Assembly (NCBI RefSeq): GCF_029919115.1
Contig: NZ_CP123990.1
Location: 3,932,501-3,996,500, forward strand
Length of the DNA: 64,000 nucleotides
Direction: 5' to 3'
Origin: Variovorax paradoxus
GTDB taxonomy: Bacteria > Pseudomonadota > Gammaproteobacteria > Burkholderiales > Burkholderiaceae_C
Shown here: positions 40,197-48,584 of the stretch, in pieces
Layout: each line of letters opens with the position of its first letter
Numbering within the stretch: the stretch's first letter is position 1
Made by a program: the position numbers and the translations under genes
The notes under the pieces: model-generated
Database searches by the model: none
What the model saw: the letters and a program-made list of their open reading frames with translations, nothing else
What the model was told of the DNA's origin: nothing

Positions 40197-40699
40197 CATT
40201 CAGCCGAGCCGGCGGCAGCCGCTTCCTGCCGGGCGGCACGGCGGCCTTGCAGGCGCGCTTCGACCAAGTCGGCCTCGTGACGGTCGCGCAGCGTCTTGGC
40301 CAGCGTGAAGGCCGAGCTGATCAGGAACAGCCAGCTCACGCCCAGGAAGGCCTTGTAGGCGTCGTTGATCTCCATGCGGATCAAGCCCCAGCCGGTCAGG
40401 CCCATGGCCGTGAAGAAGCTGCCCCAGACCACCAGGCGCCACATCGGCACGTCGCGGCTTGCGGCGCCGCCGGCGTCCGCATGCTGGTTGTCGCGAATGA
40501 ACTTGGCCAGCATGAAGGCGGTGCTCAGGCAGAACACGTAGCCCATCACCATGAACGCACGGTCCAGCGCCTCGCGCGGCAGCCAGCTCAAGCCGGTGGC
40601 GCACAGGAACACGGCAATCGCGAAAGAAGCCCAGACCTGGAGCTGCCAGGCCCGCGTATCGCGCTGGATCGAAACGGTGGTGGAAGGGAAGGTTTGCAT
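40196..40699 (-). CDS. YiaA/YiaB two-helix-domain membrane protein
   Basis: 167 residues from the ATG at 40699. Four membrane helices occur as two related pairs (WASFAIAVFLCATGLSWL...AFMVMGYVFCLSTAFMLAKFIRD and LVVWGSFFTAMGLTGWGL...LGVSWLFLISSAFTLAKTLRD), the two-helix repeat of the YiaA/YiaB family. Function unknown, inner membrane. A GGTATC-N7-GATAC palindrome lies about 100 bases upstream, matching sites near the HTH regulator at 43831. Confidence 0.85.
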   Translation of the reverse strand: MQTFPSTTVSIQRDTRAWQLQVWASFAIAVFLCATGLSWLPREALDRAFMVMGYVFCLSTAFMLAKFIRDNQHADAGGAASRDVPMWRLVVWGSFFTAMGLTGWGLIRMEINDAYKAFLGVSWLFLISSAFTLAKTLRDRHEADLVEARLQGRRAARQEAAAAGSAE

Positions 40700-40795
40700 G
40701 AATGCCTCGCGGCGTAGTGAAGGTGGGCGAATGATGATTCGCTCCCGCACCGCGAGGATCAAATGCTTCGACCAGTTCCGGTTTAAGCCGCTTGC

Positions 40796-40813
40796 GGTAT
40801 CCCAAAAAGATAC
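40796..40813. promoter_or_regulatory. GGTATC-N7-GATAC palindrome upstream of the yiaA-like gene
   Basis: GGTATC and GATAC are separated by CCAAAAA. The same arms with the same seven-base A/T-rich spacer occur at 43789-43807. The site is 97-114 bases upstream of the yiaA-like start. It may be an operator of the HTH protein at 43831. Confidence 0.5.
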
Positions 40814-40855
40814 TTTTCGGCGCCTTGCGCGCCGGCGAGGCCTTGCCTCGGGACG

Positions 40856-42817
40856 TCAGGTGGTTGCCAGCAACCTGCTCACGCGCTGCTGCAGCGCCTC
40901 CGGCTGCACTTCGACCGGCGGCACCGCGTGGCCGACGTTGAGCCCCACGCGGCTGAAGAAGCCGCGGCGGAAGGGCTTGGCCATGGCCACGTTCTGGCCG
41001 CCGCGCAGCTCGATGCGGCTGAAGTACGAGCCCCAGAGGTTGGTCAGCGCCATGGGAATCACCGGCGGTTCGATGCCTTCGGCGCGCGCGCTTTCAACGA
41101 TCTTCATCACGCCCCCCTTGAAAGGCTGCAGGGTGCCGTCCCGGGTGATCGCGCCTTCGGGAAAGATCGCCAGGAGGTCGCCTTCGCGCAGCACCTGCAG
41201 CGCCTTGGCGAAGGCGGCTTCATAGGCGGCGGAGTCTTCCTTTTGCGGCGCGATGGGGATGGCCTTGGCCAGCTTGAACAGCCAGCCGAGCACCGGCACC
41301 TTGAAGATCCGGTGATCCATGATGAAGCGGATCGGCCGCGGGCTTGCGGCCATCAGCAGGATGGCATCGATGAAGCTCACGTGGTTGCACACGAGCACCG
41401 CCGCGCCTTCGGTGGGAATGTGCTCATCGCCCTTGATCTCGAAGCGATAGACGAAGTGCGACAGCATCCACGCAATGAAGCGCAGCAGATACTCCGGCAC
41501 CAGCATGAAGATGTAGAACGCCACCACCGCGTTGGCAATGCCGGTGAACAGGAAGATCTGCGGAATGGTGAAGCCGGCGCCCAGCAATGCGCCCGCGAGC
41601 ACCGAGCTGCCGATCATGAACAGCGCATTGAGAATGTTGTTGGCCGCAATGATCCGCGCGCGGTGCGTGGGCTGGCTGCGCAGCTGGATCAGCGCATACA
41701 TCGGCACGCTGTACAGCCCCGCAAAGAGCGACAGCAGCGCCAGGTCGGCCATCACGCGCCAGTGCGCGGCCTGGCTCACAAAGGCGCCGAGGCCCATGAC
41801 GGCAACCGGCGGCAGCGCGCGCGACGCGAAGTACAGGTCGATGGCAAACACGCTCATGCCGATGGCGCCCAGCGGCACCAGGCCAATTTCGACCTGCCGG
41901 CGGCTCAGCGTCTCGCACAGCAGCGAGCCCACGCCAATGCCCACTGAAAACACCACCAGCAGCAGCGAAGCCACCTGCTCGTCGCCGTGCAGCACTTCTT
42001 TCGCGAAGCTCGGAAACTGGCTCAGGAAGACGGCACCGAAGAACCACATCCATGAAATGCCCAGCAGCGAGCGGAACACCACGGTGTTGCCGTGCGCCAG
42101 CTTGAGGTTGCGCCACGTCTCGCTGACCGGGTTCCAGTTGATGACCAACGCGGGGTCGGTGGCGGGCGCCCGTGGAATGGCCTGCGCCACACCGCGGCCG
42201 ACCAACGCCAGCAGCACGCAAGCCACCGCCACCGTGGTGTGGCCGACTTGCGGCAGCGCCACCAGCAACCCGCCCGCCACCTGCCCGAGCAGGATGGCGA
42301 CGAACGTGCCCATCTCGACCATGCCGTTGCCGCCCGTGAGCTCGCGCGCGTCGAGCACCTGCGGCAAGTAGGCAAACTTGACCGGCCCGAACAGCGTGGA
42401 ATGCAGGCCCATCAGAAACACGCAGCCCAGCAGTACCACCGCATCTGCGCGCACGAAGCCCCAGGTTGCAATCAGCATGATCGCGATCTCGAAGTTCTTC
42501 ACGAAGCGAATGATCTTCGTCTTGTCGAACTTGTCGGTGAGCTGCCCGGCCGTTGCCGAGAACAGCAGAAACGGCAGGATGAACAGCGCCCCGATCACCA
42601 GGCCCGCCATGGCCGGCGGCATCCAGCTCAGCTGCAGCTGATAGGTCACCAAGACGGTGAAGGCGAACTTGAAGAGGTTGTCGTTCGCAGCACCCGCGAA
42701 CTGCGTCCAGAAGAAGGGCGCGAAACGCCGCTGCTTGAGAAGGGCGAACTGGTTGGCGTGCGCGTTCGCGTCATGGGGCGCGGTGGCGGCAGTCGCAGCA
42801 GCGGCGGGGGTTGTCAT
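40856..42817 (-). CDS. MFS transporter/1-acylglycerol-phosphate acyltransferase fusion (LplT-PlsC type)
   Basis: 653 residues. Residues about 20-420 are a twelve-helix MFS domain (FFWTQFAGAANDNLFKFAF start, LplT-like). Residues about 440-650 are a PlsC acyltransferase with NHVSFIDAILL (H-x4-D box), IFPEGAITRDGTL (the substrate box) and PVIPMAL. Such fusions are thought to flip lysophospholipids inward and re-acylate them. It lies 14 bases after a CREST-type hydrolase gene, giving a lipid-remodelling pair. No AMP-binding acyl-ACP synthetase domain is attached, unlike three-domain relatives. Confidence 0.92.
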   Translation of the reverse strand: MTTPAAAATAATAPHDANAHANQFALLKQRRFAPFFWTQFAGAANDNLFKFAFTVLVTYQLQLSWMPPAMAGLVIGALFILPFLLFSATAGQLTDKFDKTKIIRFVKNFEIAIMLIATWGFVRADAVVLLGCVFLMGLHSTLFGPVKFAYLPQVLDARELTGGNGMVEMGTFVAILLGQVAGGLLVALPQVGHTTVAVACVLLALVGRGVAQAIPRAPATDPALVINWNPVSETWRNLKLAHGNTVVFRSLLGISWMWFFGAVFLSQFPSFAKEVLHGDEQVASLLLVVFSVGIGVGSLLCETLSRRQVEIGLVPLGAIGMSVFAIDLYFASRALPPVAVMGLGAFVSQAAHWRVMADLALLSLFAGLYSVPMYALIQLRSQPTHRARIIAANNILNALFMIGSSVLAGALLGAGFTIPQIFLFTGIANAVVAFYIFMLVPEYLLRFIAWMLSHFVYRFEIKGDEHIPTEGAAVLVCNHVSFIDAILLMAASPRPIRFIMDHRIFKVPVLGWLFKLAKAIPIAPQKEDSAAYEAAFAKALQVLREGDLLAIFPEGAITRDGTLQPFKGGVMKIVESARAEGIEPPVIPMALTNLWGSYFSRIELRGGQNVAMAKPFRRGFFSRVGLNVGHAVPPVEVQPEALQQRVSRLLATT

Positions 42818-42831
42818 TCGAAGAATTCTCC

Positions 42832-43689
42832 TCAGGCCGTTACGACGGCTGCGTCGGGATTGTGCCGCAGCAGGGCCCCGCGCCAGCTCACATCGAGCTT
42901 CCGGAGTGCGGCCAGCACAGGCAGGCCCGCCAGCGCCGCCACCAGGTGCTTGAGGCTATGGCCCGAAATCAGGTGGCCGGAGGCCTCATAGACCTGGTGG
43001 TCCGCCAGCTCGAAAGCCTTGGCCACTGCGTAGAACAGGATCACCCAGCCCAGCTTGAGGCCGACCGCACCACGCATCGGGGTGGCCAGCGCAAGCGTCA
43101 GCACCAGGGCCATGCCGCCGAACTGCACGAGGGCCCAGGGCAGCACGTTGCCGGTTTCCTGCACCAGCTCTGCCGCCAGCAGCCCTGCCGTCAGTACGAA
43201 CCAAGCCGCCGGCCAGCCGGCACGCTGGCTCACGCGCTCGCAGACGGCCATGCCGATCAGCCCCGCAAAAGCCACGGCCATGCCGGCGCGGTCGGCCGCG
43301 AGCCGGGGAGCTTCGGGTAGCAGGTGATAGAAGGCGGAGCCCGCCGCTGTGGCGATCAGGCCTGCGAAGAACAGCCAGGCACAGTCCAGCGTGTTGTCCG
43401 GCGGGTCGCTGGCTGGCGGTGCCAGCGGAAACTGGGCCAGCGCCTGCTGGTGGGCCCGGTCGATGCGGTTGAGCCGGTACAGGCCCCAGCAGCCGATCAG
43501 CAGGAAAGGCAGGTTGCTCAGCACGTCCATTGCGTTGGGCAGGCCGTGCCAGGCGCGGTCGTCGGCAAACACCGAGGCAATCGCCACGTCGGCCGCAGGC
43601 AGCGCGGGGCCGAACAGAGCGACCAGCGCAAGCAGCGCAAACGCGAAGAGCAGCCCGCGTTCGCGGCGGCTGAGAGTGGGCAGGAACAT
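42832..43689 (-). CDS. CREST-superfamily (alkaline-ceramidase-like) membrane hydrolase
   Basis: 285 residues with about seven membrane helices, from the ATG at 43689. The CREST metal/catalytic pattern can be traced: SAFYH (Ser-x3-His) in an early helix near residue 119, LAADRAG with Asp near 130, and HSLKH (His-x3-His) near 250. Early NAMDVLSNLPFLLIGCWGLY is shared with bacterial homologues. These are predicted zinc-dependent lipid amidases or hydrolases of the membrane. Cotranscribed with the acyltransferase fusion 14 bases downstream. The substrate is not known. Confidence 0.75.
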   Translation of the reverse strand: MFLPTLSRRERGLLFAFALLALVALFGPALPAADVAIASVFADDRAWHGLPNAMDVLSNLPFLLIGCWGLYRLNRIDRAHQQALAQFPLAPPASDPPDNTLDCAWLFFAGLIATAAGSAFYHLLPEAPRLAADRAGMAVAFAGLIGMAVCERVSQRAGWPAAWFVLTAGLLAAELVQETGNVLPWALVQFGGMALVLTLALATPMRGAVGLKLGWVILFYAVAKAFELADHQVYEASGHLISGHSLKHLVAALAGLPVLAALRKLDVSWRGALLRHNPDAAVVTA

Positions 43690-43761
43690 GGCGGGCCTCG
43701 TTGGTTGGGTGGTACGAGCCGCGGAATTTAGTTGCCAGCCTCTCTGTAGGCATCGAGAATC

Positions 43762-43807
43762 GATACGAGGTATTAATTCACACCTTTCGGTATCCTTTTT
43801 CGATACC
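43762..43807. promoter_or_regulatory. Two GATAC/GTATC inverted repeats between divergent genes
   Basis: GATAC-GAG-GTATT at 43762-43774 and the perfect GGTATC-N7-GATACC at 43789-43807 lie between the CREST hydrolase and the HTH regulator. The second is 23 bases before the regulator start. They look like autoregulatory operators that could also govern the lipid genes. Confidence 0.6.
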
Positions 43808-43830
43808 CCTTCCCGCACAAGCCATCTTTC

Positions 43831-44565
43831 ATGAGCACCACCGTCGACCTTGTCCAAGCCCTCAAGAACGAACTCAAGAGCGCCCGCATGACTTACGCCG
43901 ACCTGGCGCGGTCGCTCGACATGGCGGAATCCAGCGTCAAGCGAATGCTGGCCAAGAGCGACATGCCGCTCTCGCGCGTCGATGCGATCTGCCGCGCGCT
44001 CAAGATCGACTTTGCCGAGCTGGCCCGCCGCGTGGCCGACGCCCAGCCGCTGCTGAAAGAGCTCACGCAGGAGCAGGAAAAGGCGGTGGTCAAGGACAAG
44101 AAGCTGCTGCTGGTGGCCATCAGCGTGCTGAGCCAGTGGACGCTGGAGCAGATCGTGGCTTCGTACCGGATCACCGAGGCGGAGTGCATCGGCTTCCTGG
44201 CGCAGCTGGACCGTATCGGCATCATCGAACTGCGCCCGCTCAACCGCTACCGGCTGAAGCTCGCCAAGACCTTCCGCTGGCGGCCGCACGGCCCGGTGAT
44301 GGAGTTCTTTCGCGAGAACGTGGTGCTCGACTACTACCGCGGCGGCTTCGATGGCCCGGCCGAGGGGCTGCTGCTCGTGCACGGCTCCATCAGCCGGTCA
44401 TTGGCGCCGGCGTTTTTGGAGCGCCTGCAGCGCGTGGCGCAAGACTTTGCGCAGCAGCACCAGACGGACCAGAAGCTCTCGGCCAAGGACCGCGAGGGCT
44501 ACACGCTGCTGCTGGGCATGCGCAACTGGGAGTTCGAAGCCTTCACCCGGCTCCGCAGAGCCTGA
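43831..44565 (+). CDS. XRE/Cro-like helix-turn-helix transcriptional regulator
   Basis: 244 residues. The N terminus has a Cro/CI-type helix-turn-helix (MTYADLARSLDMAESSVKRMLAKSDMPLSRVDAICRALKI, residues 20-60). The C-terminal 170 residues are helical with a wHTH-like segment (ITEAECIGFLAQLDRIGIIELRPLNRYRLKLA) and no known ligand domain. It is divergent from the lipid-remodelling operon, with two GTATC/GATAC palindromes between. The ligand and the family of the C-terminal part are unknown. Confidence 0.85.
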   Translation: MSTTVDLVQALKNELKSARMTYADLARSLDMAESSVKRMLAKSDMPLSRVDAICRALKIDFAELARRVADAQPLLKELTQEQEKAVVKDKKLLLVAISVLSQWTLEQIVASYRITEAECIGFLAQLDRIGIIELRPLNRYRLKLAKTFRWRPHGPVMEFFRENVVLDYYRGGFDGPAEGLLLVHGSISRSLAPAFLERLQRVAQDFAQQHQTDQKLSAKDREGYTLLLGMRNWEFEAFTRLRRA

Positions 44566-44576
44566 ACCTCAGGGTT

Positions 44577-45401
44577 TCAGGGCTTGGCGGCTTCGAGCGC
44601 GTCGCGCGTAATGCGCGCGGCCTTTTGGGCCGCCTCGGCGAAGTCGTCGCCCGACGAGGCGTAGATGATGGCGCGCGACGAGTTCACGATGATCGGTGCA
44701 TCGGCGCGCCAGCCGGCGCGCACCGTGGCCACCGCATCGCCGCCCTGGGCCCCAACACCGGGAATCAGCAGCGGCACCGTGGGCGCGAGTTCGCGCACGC
44801 GTTCGATCTCGGCCGGGTAGGTGGCGCCCACCACGAGGCCGAGTTGCCCGTTGAGGTTCCACGGGCCTTGCGCGAGCTTGGCGACGTGCTCGTAGAGGAA
44901 CGGCTGGCCCTCGATGTCCGCCAGCCGCTGGCCCTGCAGGTCGGAGCCCCCGGGGTTGCTGGTGCGGCACAGCAGAAAGGCGCCCTTGCCTTCGTGCTTG
45001 AGGTACGGCGCCACCGAGTCGAAGCCCATGAAGGGCGACAGCGTGACCGCGTCGGCGCCGTAGCGCTCGAATGCCTCGATGGCGTACTGCTCGGCAGTGG
45101 AGCCGATGTCGCCGCGCTTGGCGTCCAGGATGACTGGCACATGGGGCGCGTTGCGGCGCATGTGCTCCATGAGCTGCTCCAGCTGGGCTTCGGCGCGGTG
45201 AGCCGCGAAGTAGGCGATCTGCGGCTTGAAGGCGATGACCAGGTCGGCCGTCGCATCGACGATGCGCGCGCAAAAGTCATAGATGCGGCTTGCGTCGCCC
45301 TTGAGTTGCCCCGGGAACTTGGCTGGCTCCGGATCGAGCCCCACGCAGAGCAACGAACCGTTTTTTTGCTGTGCGGTGGCCAGCTTGTCGAGGAAAGTCA
45401 T
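44577..45401 (-). CDS. pyrF: Orotidine 5'-phosphate decarboxylase
   Basis: 274 residues from the ATG at 45401, the longer type-2 form. The active-site motif is [15 protein letters not shown] near residue 95, with [12 protein letters not shown] near 19, [11 protein letters not shown] near 60, and [13 protein letters not shown] near 212. It makes UMP in pyrimidine synthesis. It converges on the HTH gene with 11 bases between stops and no clear terminator. Confidence 0.97.
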   Translation of the reverse strand: MTFLDKLATAQQKNGSLLCVGLDPEPAKFPGQLKGDASRIYDFCARIVDATADLVIAFKPQIAYFAAHRAEAQLEQLMEHMRRNAPHVPVILDAKRGDIGSTAEQYAIEAFERYGADAVTLSPFMGFDSVAPYLKHEGKGAFLLCRTSNPGGSDLQGQRLADIEGQPFLYEHVAKLAQGPWNLNGQLGLVVGATYPAEIERVRELAPTVPLLIPGVGAQGGDAVATVRAGWRADAPIIVNSSRAIIYASSGDDFAEAAQKAARITRDALEAAKP

Positions 45402-45412
45402 GGGGCCCGATT

Positions 45413-46237
45413 TTACGGACCGCCGGCCGCCGCCTGATTCGATGGCGTTTGCTGGTCGGCAGCCAGGCACAAGTCGGCCCAGGCGCGCGCCTTGTCGGCG
45501 GGGTTTCGCAGCAGGTACGCGGGGTGGTAGGTGGCCACCACTGGCACGCCGTTGACCGAGTGCAGCGGCACGGCCCGGCCGCGCAGCTTGCCGAGCGGAT
45601 CGGTGCTTTGCATCAGGCTTTGGGCGGCCAGCGGCCCCATGGCGAGCACAAGGGTGGGCGCCAATGCGGCGGCATGTTCCTCGAACGCCTCGGCCATGGG
45701 ACGCGGACTGCCGGGCTGTCCGGCGGCCACGCCGCGGTGCGTGCGCATCAGGTGCACCGGCGTCTTGCCGTCGTGCAGCTTGAGGGCGCGCAGCATGTTG
45801 TCGAGCAGCTTGCCGGCGTCGCCCGCAAAGGGTTCGCCATGGCGGCCGTCGGCTTCTGGGGGCATATCGGCGACGACCAGCCACCCCCCTTGCGCCGGCC
45901 CGGTTCCGGATTCAGCGTAGAGGCGGCGGGGCGTTTCGACCAGCACGGCGGTGCCGTGGGCAAGCGGTGCTGCGGCAGCGGGCCGCGCCACCGGCGGTTG
46001 CGCCATGGCGGGCCGCGCGGCCGGTGCATTCACAGGCGGCGCAACAGGCGCCGCGGGCGCTTCGGCGTAAGGCTCGGGCTCATCGACGGGCGGCGGCTCC
46101 GCGGCAACCGCCTTGGCCTCCACAGCAGCGGCGGGCGCCTCGACGGCCTCGGGCATCGGCCACCAGACCTTCACGCCCATTTCGTCGAGCATCGCGCGCT
46201 GGCGCGTATCGAGCTTCAGTGTCTGTACCGCACTCAT
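45413..46237 (-). CDS. Uracil-DNA glycosylase-like protein (degenerate family-4 type)
   Basis: 274 residues. The first 100 are Ala/Pro/Val-rich. The UDG-like core has [16 protein letters not shown] near residue 135, [14 protein letters not shown] near 194, and [14 protein letters not shown] near 236 (motif 2 with His). The usual GEAPG motif is altered to ADMPP, and only one Cys is present, so the iron-sulfur cluster of true family-4 enzymes cannot form. It could be a divergent glycosylase or a DNA-binding relative. Its start overlaps the rimI stop by four bases. Confidence 0.8.
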   Translation of the reverse strand: MSAVQTLKLDTRQRAMLDEMGVKVWWPMPEAVEAPAAAVEAKAVAAEPPPVDEPEPYAEAPAAPVAPPVNAPAARPAMAQPPVARPAAAAPLAHGTAVLVETPRRLYAESGTGPAQGGWLVVADMPPEADGRHGEPFAGDAGKLLDNMLRALKLHDGKTPVHLMRTHRGVAAGQPGSPRPMAEAFEEHAAALAPTLVLAMGPLAAQSLMQSTDPLGKLRGRAVPLHSVNGVPVVATYHPAYLLRNPADKARAWADLCLAADQQTPSNQAAAGGP

Positions 46238-46776
46238 CGCAAGGCTCCCCAGGCGGAGCCTGTTTCGTTCAATCTCAGGCTCATGACCACGGCATCTTCG
46301 CGCTTGCCTTCGTGCGCCGGGTAATAGCCCTTGCGCACGCCGACGCTGCGAAACCCCTGGCGCACGTAGATGTCGAGCGCGCGCTGGTTGCTTTGGCGCA
46401 CCTCGAGCCACAGCCACTGGGCGCCTTCGCCGCGCGACCATCCGGTCAGCGCCTCGAGCATCAACGGCGCCCAACCCTGGCGCTGGAACGCCGGCGCCAC
46501 GGTGATGTTGAGCAGATGCACCTCGTCGACGCCCTTCATGGCCACGAAATAGCCGATCAGCGTTTCGCCGAGGCTGGTGACGGGCGTGGCGAGGTGCGGC
46601 AACGATACCGGCGCAAGCAGGCACTGGCAGTGATAGCCGACGGCCATGGAATCGATGAAATTAGCTCGCGTCCAGGGATGGCTGTAGGCCGTCTGCTCCA
46701 CCGCGCAGACAGCATCGAGCCGCTCGATGGTGAGCGGTTCGAGGCGGGCCTCTACGGGTTGGAGAACGGCACTCAT
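46234..46776 (-). CDS. rimI: Ribosomal protein S18-alanine N-acetyltransferase
   Basis: 180 residues from the ATG at 46776. GNAT fold with NITVAPAFQRQGWAPLMLEAL (acetyl-CoA site, Q-x-x-G-x-A variant) near residue 103, WLWLEVRQSNQRALDIYVRQGFRSVGVRKGYYP near 133. It is preceded by tsaB seven bases upstream, the standard partner in RimI annotation, and followed by the UDG-like gene. The N terminus is slightly longer than in E. coli RimI. Confidence 0.92.
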   Translation of the reverse strand: MSAVLQPVEARLEPLTIERLDAVCAVEQTAYSHPWTRANFIDSMAVGYHCQCLLAPVSLPHLATPVTSLGETLIGYFVAMKGVDEVHLLNITVAPAFQRQGWAPLMLEALTGWSRGEGAQWLWLEVRQSNQRALDIYVRQGFRSVGVRKGYYPAHEGKREDAVVMSLRLNETGSAWGALR

Positions 46777-46783
46777 GGGTGGG

Positions 46784-47500
46784 TCACACTGGCGAAATCG
46801 CAACTGCGGCCGCCTTGATGGCGGCGCGCTCTTCCGTGGTTTGCGCCACTTTATCGCGAACATACAGCGGCCAGGCATGTGCCGCATCTACCGTGCGTCC
46901 GGCAGCCAGCAGCGCCGGCGCAAGCCGGAGCATGGCGGTGGCGGCCGGCAGCACCTCGTGGCGCGCGGCGGCCGGCGCCAGGCGCGCCCCGTAGGCGGCA
47001 AAGGCATTGCCAGCGAGCGACCAGCCGGCGGGCACTTGCAGCGCTTCGGGGGCAAGCAGCAGCGGTTCGTTGTCGTTGCCCTGCAGCGCGCCGAGTTCGC
47101 CGCCGCCTTCGAAGTCGTAGCGGGCGGCATACAGCTGGTCCATGCGCGCGTCGAGCACCGCAACCACCTGGCGGGCGCCGAAGGCGTGGCGCGCTTCCTC
47201 GGCCACGGCCAGCAGGGTGTCGACCGGCAGCAGCGGCACGCCGGAGCCGAAGGCCAGGCCCTGTGCCACCGAGCAGGCGGTGCGCAAGCCCGTGAACGAG
47301 CCCGGTCCGCGGCCGAAGACGATGGCGTCGAGCGCGGCCAGTTCGAGCCCCGCATCGGCCAGCAGTTGCAGGATGAGCGGGATCAGCGTGCTCGACGCCT
47401 GCGCGCCGCCCACGCCGCTGTGCGTGAACAGGCGCTCGCCGTGGCGCACCGCGACCGACAGGTGTTCGGTGCTGGTGTCGAAGGCCAGGAGCTTATGCAT
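46784..47500 (-). CDS. tsaB: tRNA threonylcarbamoyladenosine biosynthesis protein TsaB
   Basis: 238 residues from the ATG at 47500. MHKLLAFDTSTEHLSVAV and the signature GPGSFTGLRTACSVAQGLAFGSGVPLLPVDTL near residue 72 are clear. TsaB supports TsaD in forming t6A at position 37 of ANN-decoding tRNAs; tsaC is also in the window at 53226. The gene overlaps the upstream transporter by 8 bases and leads into rimI. Confidence 0.96.
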   Translation of the reverse strand: MHKLLAFDTSTEHLSVAVRHGERLFTHSGVGGAQASSTLIPLILQLLADAGLELAALDAIVFGRGPGSFTGLRTACSVAQGLAFGSGVPLLPVDTLLAVAEEARHAFGARQVVAVLDARMDQLYAARYDFEGGGELGALQGNDNEPLLLAPEALQVPAGWSLAGNAFAAYGARLAPAAARHEVLPAATAMLRLAPALLAAGRTVDAAHAWPLYVRDKVAQTTEERAAIKAAAVAISPV

Positions 47501-48518
47501 CGCGGCGCCCCATGGCTGCGGCCGGAACAGCGGGGACGGCGCGCATCGCGGTGTTGCGCGCTCCGGCCGCTTTCTGCACGCCAAACAGGATGCCGGCAGT
47601 CACCAGCAGCAGGCCGGCGATCAGGTTCCAGTACAGCGGCTCGTCCAGCCAGATGACCGCGCCGAAGGCCGAAAGGCCGGGCACCAGCGCGGTGATCATG
47701 GTGCTGCGCACCGGCCCGAAATATTGAATCATCTTCGTGAAGGTAATGCCCGAGATCACCACCGAGCCGATGCCCTGGAACACCATCTGAAAGGCCACTT
47801 CGCCCCATGGCGCAGAACCGATGTGGCTCGCGACCGCGCCGCCTGCCACCAGCAGGCTGTAAACGGGCACATAGGTCAGCAGCGCGAACACGGTGATGGC
47901 AATGGTCGCACGCACCGCGTCGAGCCCATGGCGGCGCGCCACCACGCTGTAGCAGGCCCAGCAGAAGGCCGCGCCCATGAAAAGCAGGTCGCCCTTCCAG
48001 ACCTCACCGCCCTCGAAGGCGTGCAGCAGGCTGCGCCCGCCGACCATGAGGTCGCCGGCAACGATCAGCGCCAGGCCGAACGCACGGCCGGGCGTGATGC
48101 GGTCGCGCAGCACCAGGGCCGCGAGCAGCGTGGTCCACAGCGGCAGGCTGCCCGGCATCAGCACCGAGGCATGGCCCGCGGGCGCAAAGAAGAAGCCGCT
48201 GTAGGCGAGCATGGCGTAGGCCAGGCCGCCGAAAACGCCGGCGGTGGCAGTCACCCGCAGCGAGAGCGGCGAAAGGCCGAACAGCGACGAGACGGCGCCG
48301 CTGCCGGGATGGCGGCGGCTCTTCATGACCAGCCAGGCGCCCCAGGGAACCAGCACCATGCTGGCGCCGCAGATGCGGGCCAGGGCCAGGTCGAAAGGTG
48401 TGAGCGAGCGTCCGGCCGAGGCCCGGGCGATCACGATGAAAGCGGTCCAGACCAGCACGGTGACCACGGCCGCACCAATGCCGAGGGTGCGGGGCGAAAA
48501 ACGGGGCTTGGCAGGCAT
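47493..48518 (-). CDS. DMT-superfamily (EamA) transporter
   Basis: 341 residues from the ATG at 48518, with ten membrane helices in two EamA repeats. TLGIGAAVVTVLVWTAFIVIARASAG at the start and GITFTKMIQYFGPVRSTMITALVPGLSAFGAVIWLDEPLYWNLIAGLLLVTAGILFG at the end are typical. A metabolite exporter is likely, substrate unknown. It overlaps tsaB by 8 bases. Confidence 0.92.
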   Translation of the reverse strand: MPAKPRFSPRTLGIGAAVVTVLVWTAFIVIARASAGRSLTPFDLALARICGASMVLVPWGAWLVMKSRRHPGSGAVSSLFGLSPLSLRVTATAGVFGGLAYAMLAYSGFFFAPAGHASVLMPGSLPLWTTLLAALVLRDRITPGRAFGLALIVAGDLMVGGRSLLHAFEGGEVWKGDLLFMGAAFCWACYSVVARRHGLDAVRATIAITVFALLTYVPVYSLLVAGGAVASHIGSAPWGEVAFQMVFQGIGSVVISGITFTKMIQYFGPVRSTMITALVPGLSAFGAVIWLDEPLYWNLIAGLLLVTAGILFGVQKAAGARNTAMRAVPAVPAAAMGRRDA

Positions 48519-48584
48519 CCCCCGATTATCGAGGGCCCGCCGGAGTCCCGCCGGCAAGGGGCGAATCAGGCGTGAACGCGCCCG

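Noticed and set aside
42832..44382. 516-codon frame that extends the CREST hydrolase upstream across the HTH gene
   Set aside because: The part beyond 43689 is antisense to a clear HTH regulator and crosses the palindromic control region. The membrane protein starts well at 43689.
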